A stretch of DNA of 33,611 nucleotides, taken from the NCBI GenBank assembly GCA_013365365.1, contig JABVXU010000579.1:1-33611 (forward strand), given 5' to 3'. Numbering within the stretch: position 1 is the stretch's first letter; each line of letters begins with the position of its first letter. The notes under the pieces are model-generated. The model was not told where the DNA came from. It saw only the letters and a list, made by a program, of their open reading frames with translations, and ran no database searches. The stretch comes from Cruorifilaria tuberocauda (taxonomy: Eukaryota; Nematoda; Chromadorea; Rhabditida; Onchocercidae). The position numbers were made by a program, and so were the translations under genes. Positions 18,793 through 30,357 of the stretch are shown in pieces.

Positions 18793-20516
18793 ATGCGAAC
18801 TGGTTCTAATAAGCCATTACCTGCAAAAGATGAAGCAACTTCATCGAGTGATGATGAAGATGATAAACAGAATATCGAGCAGAATACGACATTGAAGGCG
18901 AGAGTGAACTTTCGTTGTTATTCTGAAGTTGAGGTAGCTTAGTACTGAAATTCTTAGTGATAATATATGCTAATTATAAAAAATAGTTGAAGAAAAGAAG
19001 GAAGCTTTTTCCTTCTTCCGTTGTTTTTTTTTAATTATTTTACCGCATATGTTATAAATGGTTTTTATTTTGTTTGCTTTTGATTTCATAACGAAAATTT
19101 TCTTCGCAGGGCAAATTTTCCCTCAAAAATCTCGTGGCATCCATATTTCAGGAAGCTGAAAGAGATGACTTATTTGTTCTGGATAATGATGGTACTAGTA
19201 ATATCAACACGGAGATTCCGAATAAACCTTTCTTCGCGGAAAGATATAATGGGATAAATAATGAAGCACCGGTTACTGATTTAATTTTGGATGAGACAAC
19301 AAAAGAGGTAGGCAGTCAATCAAAATTTCTTCACAGTGGATTACATAGTATGCATGCGAAATTTCAGTTTAATTTTCAATTTTACAAATTAGTTTAGTCA
19401 ACTTCCGAATTGTGGTTTTGATTTTGCCCTATCAATACACTTTAGTCATATTTTTGATTATATAAATTACTTGGGACACTACTATAATACGAAAAGTAAT
19501 CAGGAATGCTAAACTCTTTTGTTTTGCAAGCAACGGTGGTATTATAAAATTCTTCCTTTCAGTTACTATCAAAACGCATAATAAAACCTGGTTTTGAAAA
19601 ATATCTCGGTGAAGGACATGTACCCATGTCTTGGCGAGCATTAAAGAGACAAAGAAAGGTACTTTTTTATGGACATTGGCATTGTCTTCTGGAAACTCTA
19701 TTTGTTGATGTTATGCCTAACATTTTCAAATCTTTGTTTTAAGATGGATCGGGAGCGCACGAAAGGTGATGCTTGGTATAACCTCCCAGCAAGTGAAATG
19801 ACCGAGGAACGGGAACGTGATTTGGAAATTATTCAAATGAGAAGTTCTCTAGATTCGAAAGCTCATTATAGGAAAAATGATCGTTCCGTGTTACCGAAAT
19901 ATTTTCAGGTTAATTTTTAGAGTTTGGGTAAATCGTTCAAAATCAGATCAATTATTCCAATTTAATTTTTAATGCTTTAAAAGCTCCTTTGATTTTTATG
20001 TATATTTGTTGTTTTTTGTTTTCAACATGTTCTTATTAAAATGTTTGACTAACAAATTAGTTTGTAGATCACTAACGTTACACTTTAATTAGATTTTCAC
20101 TTGATAATTAAGTTAAGGTGCTGTTTAAAAGGTTTTCGAAATAAGCGAACTATTTTTGCAGCTTTTCCAGTATATGATTGCGATAAATGAATATATTGAT
20201 GCTAAGTCATTCTTTTGCTCCCCGAGTCTGACAGATATTCTGGTAGATGTATATCATAAGACAAGTTTATGGATAAAATTTATTTTAGGTTGGTACTGTA
20301 ATTGAATCAAAAGTAGATTTCTATTCATCTCGTGTGCCAAAAAAGCAGCGTAAGAGGACAATTGTTGAAGAACTTCTAGCGGATATGGAGTTGCAGACCA
20401 AGCAGAGCAAAAAATACCAGGAAATAAAAGCTCGAGAAGCAATAACAAAACGCGGAGCTTTTCGACGCTCATCATATCCAAAGAAAAGAAAGTTCAAGCG
20501 AAATTCCAGGGTTTAG
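18793..20516 (+). CDS. FCF2: Fcf2/DNTTIP2-family pre-rRNA processing protein
   Basis: Exons 18793-18933, 19110-19307, 19563-19658, 19744-19908 and 20289-20516 all meet in phase 0; 828 nt, 275 aa. Residues 18-25 are acidic (SSSDDEDD). The Fcf2 domain fills about 150-247: a KGDAWYNLPA core, then EIIQMRSSLDSKAHYRK, LPKYFQVGT, VPKKQRKRTIVEELLAD. The last 25 residues are very basic (RSSYPKKRKFKRNSRV), a likely nuclear or nucleolar signal. Yeast Fcf2 acts in the nucleolus in early 18S rRNA cleavage of the small-subunit processome; human DNTTIP2 shares the domain. The length is near yeast Fcf2 (about 217 aa) and far below human DNTTIP2 (about 756), so the long human N-terminal part is absent, unless upstream exons were missed. 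Confidence 0.9.
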
Positions 20517-21652
20517 CTCCTTTCTCTCCTTTTCTTTTCACTCTATTTCTTATTATTCAGTTTTTCAACATTTGCTATGTTTATACACGGTGCAAGCAAA
20601 AGTGGTGGACTTACAACAGGTTTAATTGTTAATTTGTTTTTGCTTTTGACGTGTTTATTATTAACTTTGCCACTTGTTAAAAACTGATTTCATGTATAAA
20701 TTTTGGAGAAAGTCTGCCTTTGAAAAACATTTGATTTGTCATCATTTATTTTCAACCTATCAAAATTTTTTCAACGGGAATTAAATTTTTCGAATACCAA
20801 TGCCATTAGATAAAATAGTTGAATAGATATGACTTTGGAATTAAAGTTTTTGAAGTCTCGATACAAGTTTGCAAGAAAAAAAAATAGTGAAATGACAATA
20901 ATTTAGATAATATATCATTTCCTTGAACTGACAAATTTTCAAAAAACTAAATTTTTGAAATTTATTGAATTGCTAACTTGCAACTCAAAAATTTCATGCT
21001 CGTGATGATAAGTGATGATTCCGGATAAGCTAAACTGTTGAATCTGATTTTGCTAAGTTAGAAGAAAATTCCAATCATTGCTATTATTTTACTTTCGTTC
21101 CACAACAACGATTTGAAAACATGGAACAATAATTCAAATAATAATAGAACAAATTAAATTGCTATAACAAATATCAATCATCAACCTCGAAAACAAAAAA
21201 AACTTGAAGAAAAAAGATCGAATCTATTCTTTAAAATGGAAGGAAATCATTCTATTTTATTTACTGCTCTCAATCAATGAATAATCGTAGTTTGCATGAA
21301 TAAAGTTTACTTTTAATGATCGCTAACCTAAATAGTATTTAATTAGCATAAATTCTTAGGAATGTTAATTCTCTGATAATATCAACCGCTAATTACTTAC
21401 ATGAATTAAACGTGAGATAATTTGAATATTTTATGAATACTTTCTTATTTCCATTGGTACTATTTTTAATTTTTAATAGCTTTATGTTATCTAAAATTTG
21501 TAATGCCTTAAAATCTTTATTAGGACGAGATCAATTCGTAGGAAAAAATAAAAATGAAAACTTTTTACTATAAGTTAATACAGTGAAGAAGTGAGTTATA
21601 CATATAAAAGTATCCTGAACTTACGATAATATTTGCGGAGTAGCATATATTA

Positions 21653-21730
21653 GCTGATAATTGATAACACAGTGATAATTACATGTGCTCATTACACTGA
21701 TAACTGATAACTGACACTAACAACTGATAA
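21653..21730 (+). promoter_or_regulatory. Cluster of six TGATAA (GATA-factor) motifs
   Basis: Six TGATAA motifs occur in 78 bases, three of them as ACTGATAA. In C. elegans, extended sites of the form ACTGATAA are typical of intestinal GATA factors such as ELT-2. The cluster lies 1.6 kb before the first recognised channel exon. TGATAA is also frequent elsewhere in this AT-rich window, so function is only suggested. Confidence 0.4.
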
Positions 21731-23078
21731 CACTGTGTCAGTTAATGATAGGAAAAGGAAGGCAAAACATAGTGCAAACCTAATAAACACGAAAGAAAGC
21801 AAGAAGAGTTGAAAAATTCTCTTCCATTTCTAGCAGGATTACTTACGTAAAATCTGCGCTGCAAAAGTATCGAAACATATGAATAGAAAGCTTACAATTC
21901 AGTTTTAATTAATTAACTTTGATCAATTCCAATTACTATTTAATTAAAATCGCATTTTTGAATAAAAAAGTTTTTCTCTTTTAAACTGAAAATATAATTG
22001 TAGTGGAAGCAAGTAAGTAAGTACAATTGGTCTATTCAATTTTCTCTTACTCGTACTCTTTTTAGCATATATAAAAAAAAGCATAAAAATACCCAAAATT
22101 ATTTCTTATTATTGTTTCCATAAAATGCTTATTCGTTGCTCCTATGCTTTTATTTGTTTATCAATATCATTTATCTGTTTTATAAATTATACTCATTGAT
22201 TGCTTTCTCATGAAAAGATTTAAATTATACAAATTTAAAAATTTTGAAATCCTACAGATTCATTTAATCAATTTGAAGTTTTAGAATGATAATTTTGTTT
22301 ATTTTTATTTTTGTTTTATCACTTTTTCCTATTCTTCCACAGCTTTTTTTATTCCTTAATGCTAATAGTAATTTATTTTCATTTATACTTAAATTGTTTG
22401 CTAGTAAATTGTCTACAGTAATTTTTATTTCAGGAAATTCCTTTAGATCGTATTTACTTTGCAAAATTTTTTACTTATGTAAATTTTCATTAAGACGGAA
22501 TGAAAGAAAGGAAAGCTGTGATTTAGCATTTACCTAGCTTACTGGTTCCGGTTACTGAGCTTATTGTTCAGCTTACTTATTTCCTCGAAATCTCTTCTGC
22601 TAATATAACTTTCATCATAAACAGATGGAACTCGATGAAACATTTCGGTGTCAATAATTTAAATAACAGTCATTTTCATTAAATCACAAGTCTTAGAATC
22701 GATTGATTTCAATAAACTAAAAGTTCAAACTTGATTATCAAAACTTATCACTTCCCTTATGCTTTCTCTGTTAAATGTTTGTCTGATTATATATTATATA
22801 TATATTTTGTCAAAGATTTATCTCTGTATATATCTATTCGTTTATGTTATGCAAAGTAGAGTCTAAGGTAACTTTCGTAAAGTAAGTTTAAGGTATTGGG
22901 TAAGTTCATAAAATTTGAATAATGATAATCACAGTGAAAGAATGTCCTTATCATAAGGTTTAAATAATTTAATTTCCTTCTATAGAGCTTGAAGTACGGT
23001 AATTGAAATAATTGTTCAATTTCATATTTTCAAGAATATCTTTAATTTATAAACGGAATTCGATTTAATATTACTGCA

Positions 23079-23199
23079 AAAAGGTCAATTTAAGATCAAT
23101 GGTAACTCACTCACAAATGCTATAAAGGTCAATGGGAATTAACTCACAAATGCTATAAAGGTCAATTTAAGATCAATAAGAACTTATTCACAAATGGTA
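23079..23199 (+). repeat. Three-copy tandem repeat
   Basis: Units start at 23,079 (45 nt), 23,124 (33 nt, internal deletion) and 23,157 (43 nt). Each begins aaaggtcaat and ends with cacaaatg followed by a short tail (ctat or gta). It lies just upstream of the first recognised channel exon. Confidence 0.75.
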
Positions 23200-23340
23200 C
23201 GTGACATTTACACGCCATTACATACAAATTTCTCGGATATGTGAAATATTTAAATATACTTAAGATTTGAAATTTAAACTTCCAATAAATTTTCCTCTAA
23301 TGATAATGATAATGATATCAATTGGCAGTTAATTTTGCAG

Positions 23341-26300
23341 TTTCGTGCTGCACTTCCACATATCAGTATCATTGGTGGTACAATAACTTATGTTTGCATT
23401 GGTGCAGCATTATTCCTATACCTTGAACGACCTGTCGAAATTCAATCACGTCAATATTACCTTGCCATTTATGAAGAAATTAAACTTGTATGTAAATATC
23501 AAGAACGTTACAGTAAATTCTTTGAAATTATCAAAAAATAATTGATTGCTTTATTTACAATTAATAATCGTTGTTTTAAATTATTTAAAAGAAGCTATCA
23601 ATAAGTTAAGTAAAATGGAATGAACAATCGTATTTCACAGAGTTATTTCAAAATTATCATAATTTTGTAATTTCTGATTTTCTTTTTAGCAAGAACTAAA
23701 AAATGCATTTAAAACTTATACAGAATTAAGATTCCAGAAATTTCTACAAGCAGTAGCAGCGAATAATTTAACCGAAAGCGATTTATATCTTCTAAGTGAT
23801 AATTATATTGAGGAACTGTTTGATTTCTACAAGAATTCTCAGGTAATTTTGAATTGAATAGCGTAGCATAGGTTTAAAATCGAAAAAGTTCTTCAATATG
23901 CTAATTTTTTCACCTATTTTATTAAACATTTTATGATAAAGAAAATAAATAAGTGATAAGGAATGATTAAAAAAGTATGCCAGTGATTTTCAAAATTCTA
24001 AAGTTAGAATTTTAAATTTCCTTAAATTCGATCAAATGGATGCAAGTATATCAATATTTATTGATAAATCAGTTTAAATTATCATTAACAACGCATAGAA
24101 CATACGAGAAAATATTAGTTAAGAAATCTTGAACTCAAAAGATTATAATTAACTGACTATTCGATGATTAATTGAACTGAGAGAGATTTTCACTGAGATA
24201 TTTTGGAGATCTCGATGATCTTATATTTCTCAGTATTCATCGAGGTTGAGCCAATATTTATCCCTCATTATTTTGAAGGATAAATATTGGCTCAACCTCG
24301 ATGAATACTGAAAATATGCAATTTTCCCGTAAAAGTTAGTAAAAGAATTTGTTAAAAGATATATTTTAAAAGATTAATTAAATTTTGCTAATTAAAAAAC
24401 TATCATGCATACGATTTCATTTTTGTATTTATACAGTTCTGACAAAAACGATATCAATTGGACAAATTCTACTATTTATATTTTAAAGAACGTACAAATT
24501 AAGATAAGTAATAACTGAAGAATACTTTATGATAATTTATGATAAATATCAGTCTTGTATAATAGTGGAATTTGTATGGAATGAAATGAAAATCAGAAAT
24601 GAAATAAGAATTAAATCATTAATGAAATGAAATTAAAATTTTCATGTATTGCTGAAAGTTTCAGGCAGCTCGAATATTTGAAGGGAATTATTTAAGTAAT
24701 GAAATGAAGGAAGAACAATGGACGATTGCTTCATCGTTGCTCTTTGCTACTACTACAGTTATACCTGTTGGTATGAATAAAATTATTCTTACTCGTAAAA
24801 TTACTCTTAATCTTACTTTATTCTTAAAACTGTAAATAATTTACAAATTCGAGTACCAGGAAAAAGAATTATCGTTAGCTTTGAATGATGGAATAATCCA
24901 TCATTTAAATTTAATTTGCTAAAGATTAATTTTAACTAATTATTACTATTATCACATTTCTCTATTACTAACCAAATGTATAACATTTAAAATCGAAAAA
25001 ATTTCATTTCAAATTTAATATTGAAAATTTAAATACCAAAAATAGTATAAAAATTGAATTGTGTCATAATCATTTCAGATCACCATTTTATCATTTAATA
25101 TTTTAAAAATTGATAAGAATTTAACATTTTAGGTTACGGTTTTGTTACACCAATCACTAAGATTGGACGATTTGTTGTTGTAATTTATGCTCTTATTGGT
25201 GCACCAATGGTACTTATTGCAATAAGCGATATTGGAAAATTTCTTAGCTTTTATTTTATGCGCTTTCTTCCAGAGGTATTATTGATCATTTCAAATACCT
25301 GAGTATTTAATTTAGCTTAGTGGAAAAAGGAAATAACCGTCTTTTCATAAGCTTATTTACAGCGCTAAAAACTAATCATGATATAATCATTCTAATATCA
25401 CAGCTTTATCACTTATTGTTTAAATATTGATAAGAATTAAACATTCATCCAAGTGATGATCAATAAATGATCAGTATTTGCAGTCAACAATGAGTTTATG
25501 TTTCCTTGGATTTCTAATAGCTTATGTATTCATCGGTGCTTCATTATTCTCATTATTTGCACGAATTACTTATCTTGAAGCAGCATACTTTTCCATTACA
25601 TCCGTTTTTACAATCGGTTACGGTGATACTAAGGTTAATGTTTCCAACTTTTTCGCTTGAAATATCAGGTTGTAATTTATCGTCGTTATCAACTGCTATT
25701 TATTAATCAGCTTGAGTAGCAAGTTGTTATCTTCAGCACTTGATGTTGGCCTTTAGCAAATTAGAAAAGTCTTCCTTTTTTCTCTCTACTTTTACTCTAC
25801 TTTACCTTAAATAGACCATTTTCATTGGCTCTTTGCAATAAAGACAGTAATTTACTTTTATATTTCTTAAAATGTAAACTAGTCAACGATTATTTGTATT
25901 TCACATTTCAATTTATATTATATATTATATTTATATCATAACTCATATTATTTATATTATATTATACATATATTATAATTTATATTATAACTTTTTGAAG
26001 TGAAAATAATTTAAGAGAAACGAACGATTTATCAGATGATTACTAACTTTGTTATCATATTAACTCTCTTAACAACAAAAATCCTCGTTATCATTCATGA
26101 AATTTAGTGATACGAAATTTCATCACTGAAATAAAGAATAGAGATTGTTATACAATTTTCAGGTTTCATTTTTAACAATCAATTATTCATTATTAATATT
26201 ATTTATTAACATTAATTATTAATTATTAACAATTATTCATCTCTTGTAATTCGAGTAATTTCTTCTTTCGTTTTTTTCCAACATCATATATGTTTGAATT

Positions 26301-28239
26301 TTTCATGATTTTTCTCATACCTTTATCTAACTTAGAGATTTCACTATGACAGGTCAATTTTTAATACTTTTAACTACTCCAATGATCATATCAATTATAT
26401 CACAGTTGTGGTAAATTCAATTTGATAATACTCTTTAGTATTATATACTGTGAAAGAAAAGTTTTCTGTTTACTTTCAATTTTATAGTCGTTTTATGAAA
26501 AAGTTATGAGAATTTTTTCATTCCATTATTAGCTATCCATTTTTTTATACATTAAGCCTGTAAATTTCATTTATCTAAATTCTCCACGTGAATGAAAATA
26601 TATGACAAGTCTTTGAATAATTTTTGACAACTTTTTTTCACTTCACTGATTTTCTCTTTTATTCATTCAAAGAAAAGTTGGGCTGTTTATCTTAATAGTT
26701 CAGTTTTGTAGCGAAAGAAAAAAACTGAATTTGATATGATAGGGATATGAAGATTGAAATCGGTGCATGGATTAGATAATGAGAAATACAATTTCGAAGT
26801 GTTTTAAGTAACTTATCCAATCAATAATGGATAAAGTGATGAGTGATATAGTGATCAGTGATAATCATTCATCATTTTTATCTAAAGGATATAAATGATA
26901 ATTAAAAAATAATAATTAAAGAATAGCTCTTTATCATTATTCTTCCAATTCTTGGCTTCCTGTAACGGAAAAAAAAGAAATTGATATGACAAGGGTATGA
27001 TTAAAAGATATGATAAGGATATGATTAAAAAGAAATTGATATGATAAGGATATGAAATCCTTGGATGAATTAGATAATGAAAAATACAATTTTGGAATTA
27101 ATGGATAAGTGATAAGTAATATAACGAAAATTGAAATTGATAATCATTTTTTATGATAAAAATTATCAGAATTTTCATTCCATTGTTAGTTATTCATGTG
27201 AAATTTCTTGTTGATAATTTTTTAAAGCATTTTTTTTTCTTCAAATTTAAAATTCATTATTAATTAATTACATTTCCCAGCTTCTTCTTAATATCTTTTG
27301 ATAAGCTTTACAATAAAAAAGTTATAATTAAATTATTACTATTAATTTTAGAATAAGAAAATAATGATTTTTACTATTTTAGCCTCCTATACCTGCACCA
27401 TATCTGATTTTATATATTATAATTGGTGTAATATTACTTACAATAACGATTGATGTATTAGCTATCGAAGTGATTGATCGCATTCATTATGTGGGTCGTC
27501 ATGTTGCTAAAGCACGAATGATCACACGAAAAGTTTATAAGGTTTAATATTTTACCTTATGAGTCAAAAAACTCAAAAAAATTTACCCAAACTTTTTTAT
27601 GATCAGTTAATTTGAAGTAAAAATCACTTTTTTGATTTAATGAAATTGATCAAATTAAATATCACCGACGATAAATAATTAAGAATAACTAAGATGAAAT
27701 AATCATTAGTGAAATTTAAGATAAAACTTAGAACTTGAAAGTTATATAAGATCATCAAGATCTCCCGAATATCTCAGTGAAAATCTCTCGCAATTCAATT
27801 AATCATAGAATTATTAGTTATCTTTGAAGTACATAATAATAATTTTACGAAAAATCTTTATCACAATTGATTGCAAATGATAATCAGATTTGAAAGGATC
27901 GCTTGTTGAAAATTTGACAGAAGTAATTTTTCGAATTATTGTCTAATTTTATAATTTATCATTAATTTGATAAAATATTATCTATTTCAGATGGCACGTG
28001 AAATGAACTTACGTCGCAGTTTTAGTATTGGTTTACTGCAAATTCAAACAGCTATTCGTTTGGGTATGATATTTGGTATGGTAAAAACAAGTTCAGGCGA
28101 AGAGGAGATGGAAATTAATCACTTATCATATCATTTGATCAATTCACCTTTTGCGCCAACCAATGATGATATGAAATTTGTTGATGAAGATGAATCAACA
28201 AAAGTTTTTATTAATCAGGAAAGAGAGAAATTCAAATGA
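23341..28239 (+). CDS. Two-pore-domain potassium channel (TWK/K2P family), N-terminus missing
   Basis: Exons found: 23341-23487, 23690-23842, 24665-24770, 25133-25275, 25484-25633, 27383-27541, 27991-28239; 1,107 nt, 368 residues, all in phase. The first begins after a TTTTGCAG acceptor with no ATG in frame, so at least one 5' exon is not placed. Counting from that exon: TM1 about 8-30 (ISIIGGTITYVCIGAALFLY); an extracellular cap of about 80 residues with an NLT glycosylation site and no cysteine; pore 1 filter PVGYG (134-138); TM2 with GRFVVVIYALIGAPM; TM3 about 185-207; pore 2 filter TIGYGD (226-231); TM4 in exon 27383-27541 (YLILYIIIGVILL); a cytoplasmic tail of about 115 residues, acidic near its end. 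The family sets background K+ conductance as a dimer at the plasma membrane. Pore 1 is unusual. Which TWK it is remains unclear. Confidence 0.9.
24164..24226 (+). repeat. Dispersed intronic repeat, copy A
   Basis: Nearly the same 63 bases occur on the opposite strand at 27,744-27,806; I count only a handful of mismatches. The shared core is gagagattttcactgagat. Both copies lie in introns of the K+ channel gene. The perfect hairpin at 24,231 follows directly. Confidence 0.75.
24231..24310. repeat. Perfect 33-bp inverted repeat (hairpin) in a channel intron
   Basis: The arms at 24,231-24,263 and 24,278-24,310 are exact reverse complements, separated by a 14-base spacer. Pairing continues outward for about seven more bases with one bulge. 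There is no T-run typical of a polymerase III end directly after. It is less AT-rich than its surroundings. Possible origins are a recent fold-back element or a small-RNA precursor-like hairpin. Confidence 0.85.
25905..25995. repeat. TATATTA-rich simple sequence in an intron
   Basis: Degenerate tatatta/ttatat units fill about 90 bases of the long sixth recognised intron region of the channel gene (25,634-27,382). Confidence 0.65.
26720..27160 (+). repeat. Diverged local duplication inside a channel intron
   Basis: Copy 1 (about 26,720-26,890) and copy 2 (about 26,970-27,160) share, in the same order, a run like aaattgatatgataaggatatg, then a stretch ending ggattagataatgagaaatacaatt, then aatggataagtgat with ataatcattcat. 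Copy 2 has extra internal gatatgataaggatatgatt units. No coding potential. Confidence 0.65.
27744..27806 (-). repeat. Dispersed intronic repeat, copy B
   Basis: This is the inverted partner of copy A at 24,164-24,226, in the last intron of the channel gene. The two copies are 3.5 kb apart in opposite orientation, so the unspliced transcript could pair with itself here. Confidence 0.75.
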
Positions 28240-28297
28240 TATTAAAATAATAGGTCATTATTTTAATTACATTTTGATTTTAATTTAAAGAAAACTT

Positions 28298-28427
28298 AAC
28301 ACTTTTACCAATAAATCATGATAAATTATCTTTTAACTCACTTATTAATGATTATGATAGATTATCTTTTAACACTCTTACCAATAAATCATGATAAATT
28401 ACCTCTGAATACTCTCATCAATGAATT
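28298..28427 (+). repeat. 37-nt tandem repeat, about 3.5 copies
   Basis: Units start at 28,298, 28,335, 28,371 and 28,408 (partial). Each begins aacact or a close variant and contains a caataaatcatgataaatta-like core. It begins about 60 bases after the channel stop codon, so it is probably in the 3' untranslated region. Confidence 0.75.
28310..28315 (+). terminator. Candidate poly(A) signal of the K+ channel gene
   Basis: This is the first exact AATAAA after the TGA stop, 71 bases downstream. It lies inside the 37-nt tandem repeat and recurs in the third unit. Confidence 0.45.
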
Positions 28428-28631
28428 AAATTGATTTTTTCATATGGTACAAAACTTCTCCCGTATTATCCTGAAATTTATGTAATCTGCGGTTTTTCGT
28501 TCTTATCCTTAATTTGCCCAAATTTTCAATTTTACATTTATCACTTGGCAATATTATCAAATAAATCATTATCAATGATGTTTATTTTTACGCATATTTA
28601 AATTAAACTTTGTGAATAAAAGTTTTGATTC

Positions 28632-28704
28632 AATTAATTTTTCCTGGATAAATTAATTTTTCCTGGATAAATTTCCTAGACAATTAATTTTTCCTGGATA
28701 AATT
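28632..28704 (+). repeat. Three copies of an aattaatttttcctggata unit
   Basis: The unit aattaatttttcctggataa occurs three times in 73 bases. The first two copies are directly adjacent and a short spacer precedes the third. Confidence 0.8.
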
Positions 28705-29288
28705 ATGAAAAAATGATGAGCAAATACCAAAGAAATAAAAGATAGAAAATTTCAAATTCATTTGTATCACAAGTAAATATTTTAAATAAACCTATTTACG
28801 AATCAGTATTTACGAATATATTAGCCAATCTTTTTGTGCTTATTTATGAATTTTATAAGAGAAAGAAAAATACCTGAATTATAAGTAAGTACTTATTGAA
28901 ATTTAATTATTGTTGTGGATGAAGATTTTCTTTTCTTAGATTAACATATTATTCAATTCACTCTTACAGAATAATTGGAAATGATAATTATTATTGTCAA
29001 ATTAAGTGTTCCTATTATTGACACCAATTTTACATAATGTTTTTTTTTTTTCTCTCTCATGTTTTTCCAATGCCATTTACCTTTTTTATATTTCTTTCAA
29101 TTTTCATTTTTGTGAATGAATTTAAAAATTAGAAATGAATTACTGATAATTGAATCATCAATTAATTTTTCTTGTTTTTAAAATATGAATTCCTGTCCTG
29201 AAATTGTTTCCTTTTCATTTTGAAAATGAAATGATTTTTTGCATGAAATTAAATTTTTGTGAAAGGATACCAATTAAAAACCAAACAT

Positions 29289-29292
<4 letters not shown>

Positions 29293-29325
<33 letters not shown>
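29293..29325 (+). repeat. (AG)n microsatellite
   Basis: About 16 uninterrupted AG dinucleotides, followed by an aaagaaaaag tail. Confidence 0.9.
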
Positions 29326-29329
<4 letters not shown>

Positions 29330-30289
29330 AAAAGAAAAAATTGAAAATTGATTGTTTTTGCTTGTTTTTCTCACTTTTAAAGTTATACAATCAGTTGTAA
29401 TTATTAATATCTTTGAAAATTTCTCCAATTTTTTCATCGATTTATCGATTTTATCGATTATCAGTTAATCATTTCATTTTATAAAATTATTTACATTTGA
29501 AAATTCATTTATAAAACATGCTTACTGGAAAGAACTTTTCTTAAACGTAAATATTACTTAATGACAATTTATCATTCCATTAACAATACAAATAATACTT
29601 AAATACTTTAAATTTAATTATGCATTTAATTTAATTGCTGCTATACAATAAGTAACATAGGAAATTTAAAAGAATAAAATAAAACTTGTTTCAATATTAA
29701 GTAATCATATATATGTGAAAAATTTATTTTAATTCTAATTAACCACATTAATATTGAATAATATTAGAATTAGGTATTTAGTGTTAAGTGATCATATTAA
29801 GTAATCAAAGGTTAAAATAAGTAAGAATTACTATTCTACTCAGAAATAAGCAAGGTAAAATAAGTAAGTATGCTTTTCGAAATACTGCGATGGGAAATTT
29901 GTGTAAAACTATCAATTTTTATATCTATTTCTTGCTAACTATTTAAAGCTATCATAGCTGCTGTACTTTGAAGTAATTTTAAAAATAGATGATAAAATTT
30001 TACAGGAAGTTTTAATTACAGTTTTAAAATTATTGAATTTGTTGCAAATCGATTTTTGCATGTATTAATTCTCAAACAAGTCCATTTAGCTGAAAATGTT
30101 AGATGAAAGAATTGCTATTCTACTGAGGAATAACTAAAAAGATTTTCTTTTACATTCGTGAAATCACAAATTTTATTGATCACTTCAAAATTTCCATTTC
30201 TTTTTTCAATAAAAATTTCATCAATTTAAAATTGACCGATTTTGCAATCAAAGAAATTTATCATCTTACTGTCTTATCACTTACTCAAA

Positions 30290-30357
30290 GTAAGGTGATA
30301 AAGTGTTAAGGTGATAAATTGATAAATCAAGGTGATAAAGTGGTAAGGTGATAAATT
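30290..30357 (+). repeat. Four-copy aaggtgataaa tandem repeat
   Basis: Four units of aaggtgataaa with short variable linkers. The preceding cttatcactta at 30,273-30,283 is partly their reverse complement. Confidence 0.7.

Larger units (their letters stand above)
20517..23340. other. Intergenic region upstream of the K+ channel
   Basis: This holds 2.8 kb of AT-rich DNA with a TGATAA cluster (21,653-21,730) and a tandem repeat (23,079-23,199). The missing first coding exon of the channel must lie here or be upstream of it. The shortest in-phase candidate is ATG-AAT-AAA followed by GTTTAC near 21,297. It is too short to trust. The ORF at 22,286-22,537 is Phe/Leu-rich low-complexity sequence and is not convincing. 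Confidence 0.5.

Noticed and set aside
22264..22537. Overlapping ORFs of 66 and 83 codons
   Set aside because: Low-complexity Phe/Leu/Ile or Lys/Asn sequence open on both strands, typical of AT-rich spacer. No splice junction links them to the channel in phase 0.
25524..25706. Second ORF over pore 2 of the channel
   Set aside because: It is a different frame of the channel exon; the overlapping frame encodes TIGYGD and joins in phase to TM4.
29249..29437. ORF with a run of SLSLSLSLSL
   Set aside because: It is a translation of the (AG)n microsatellite.
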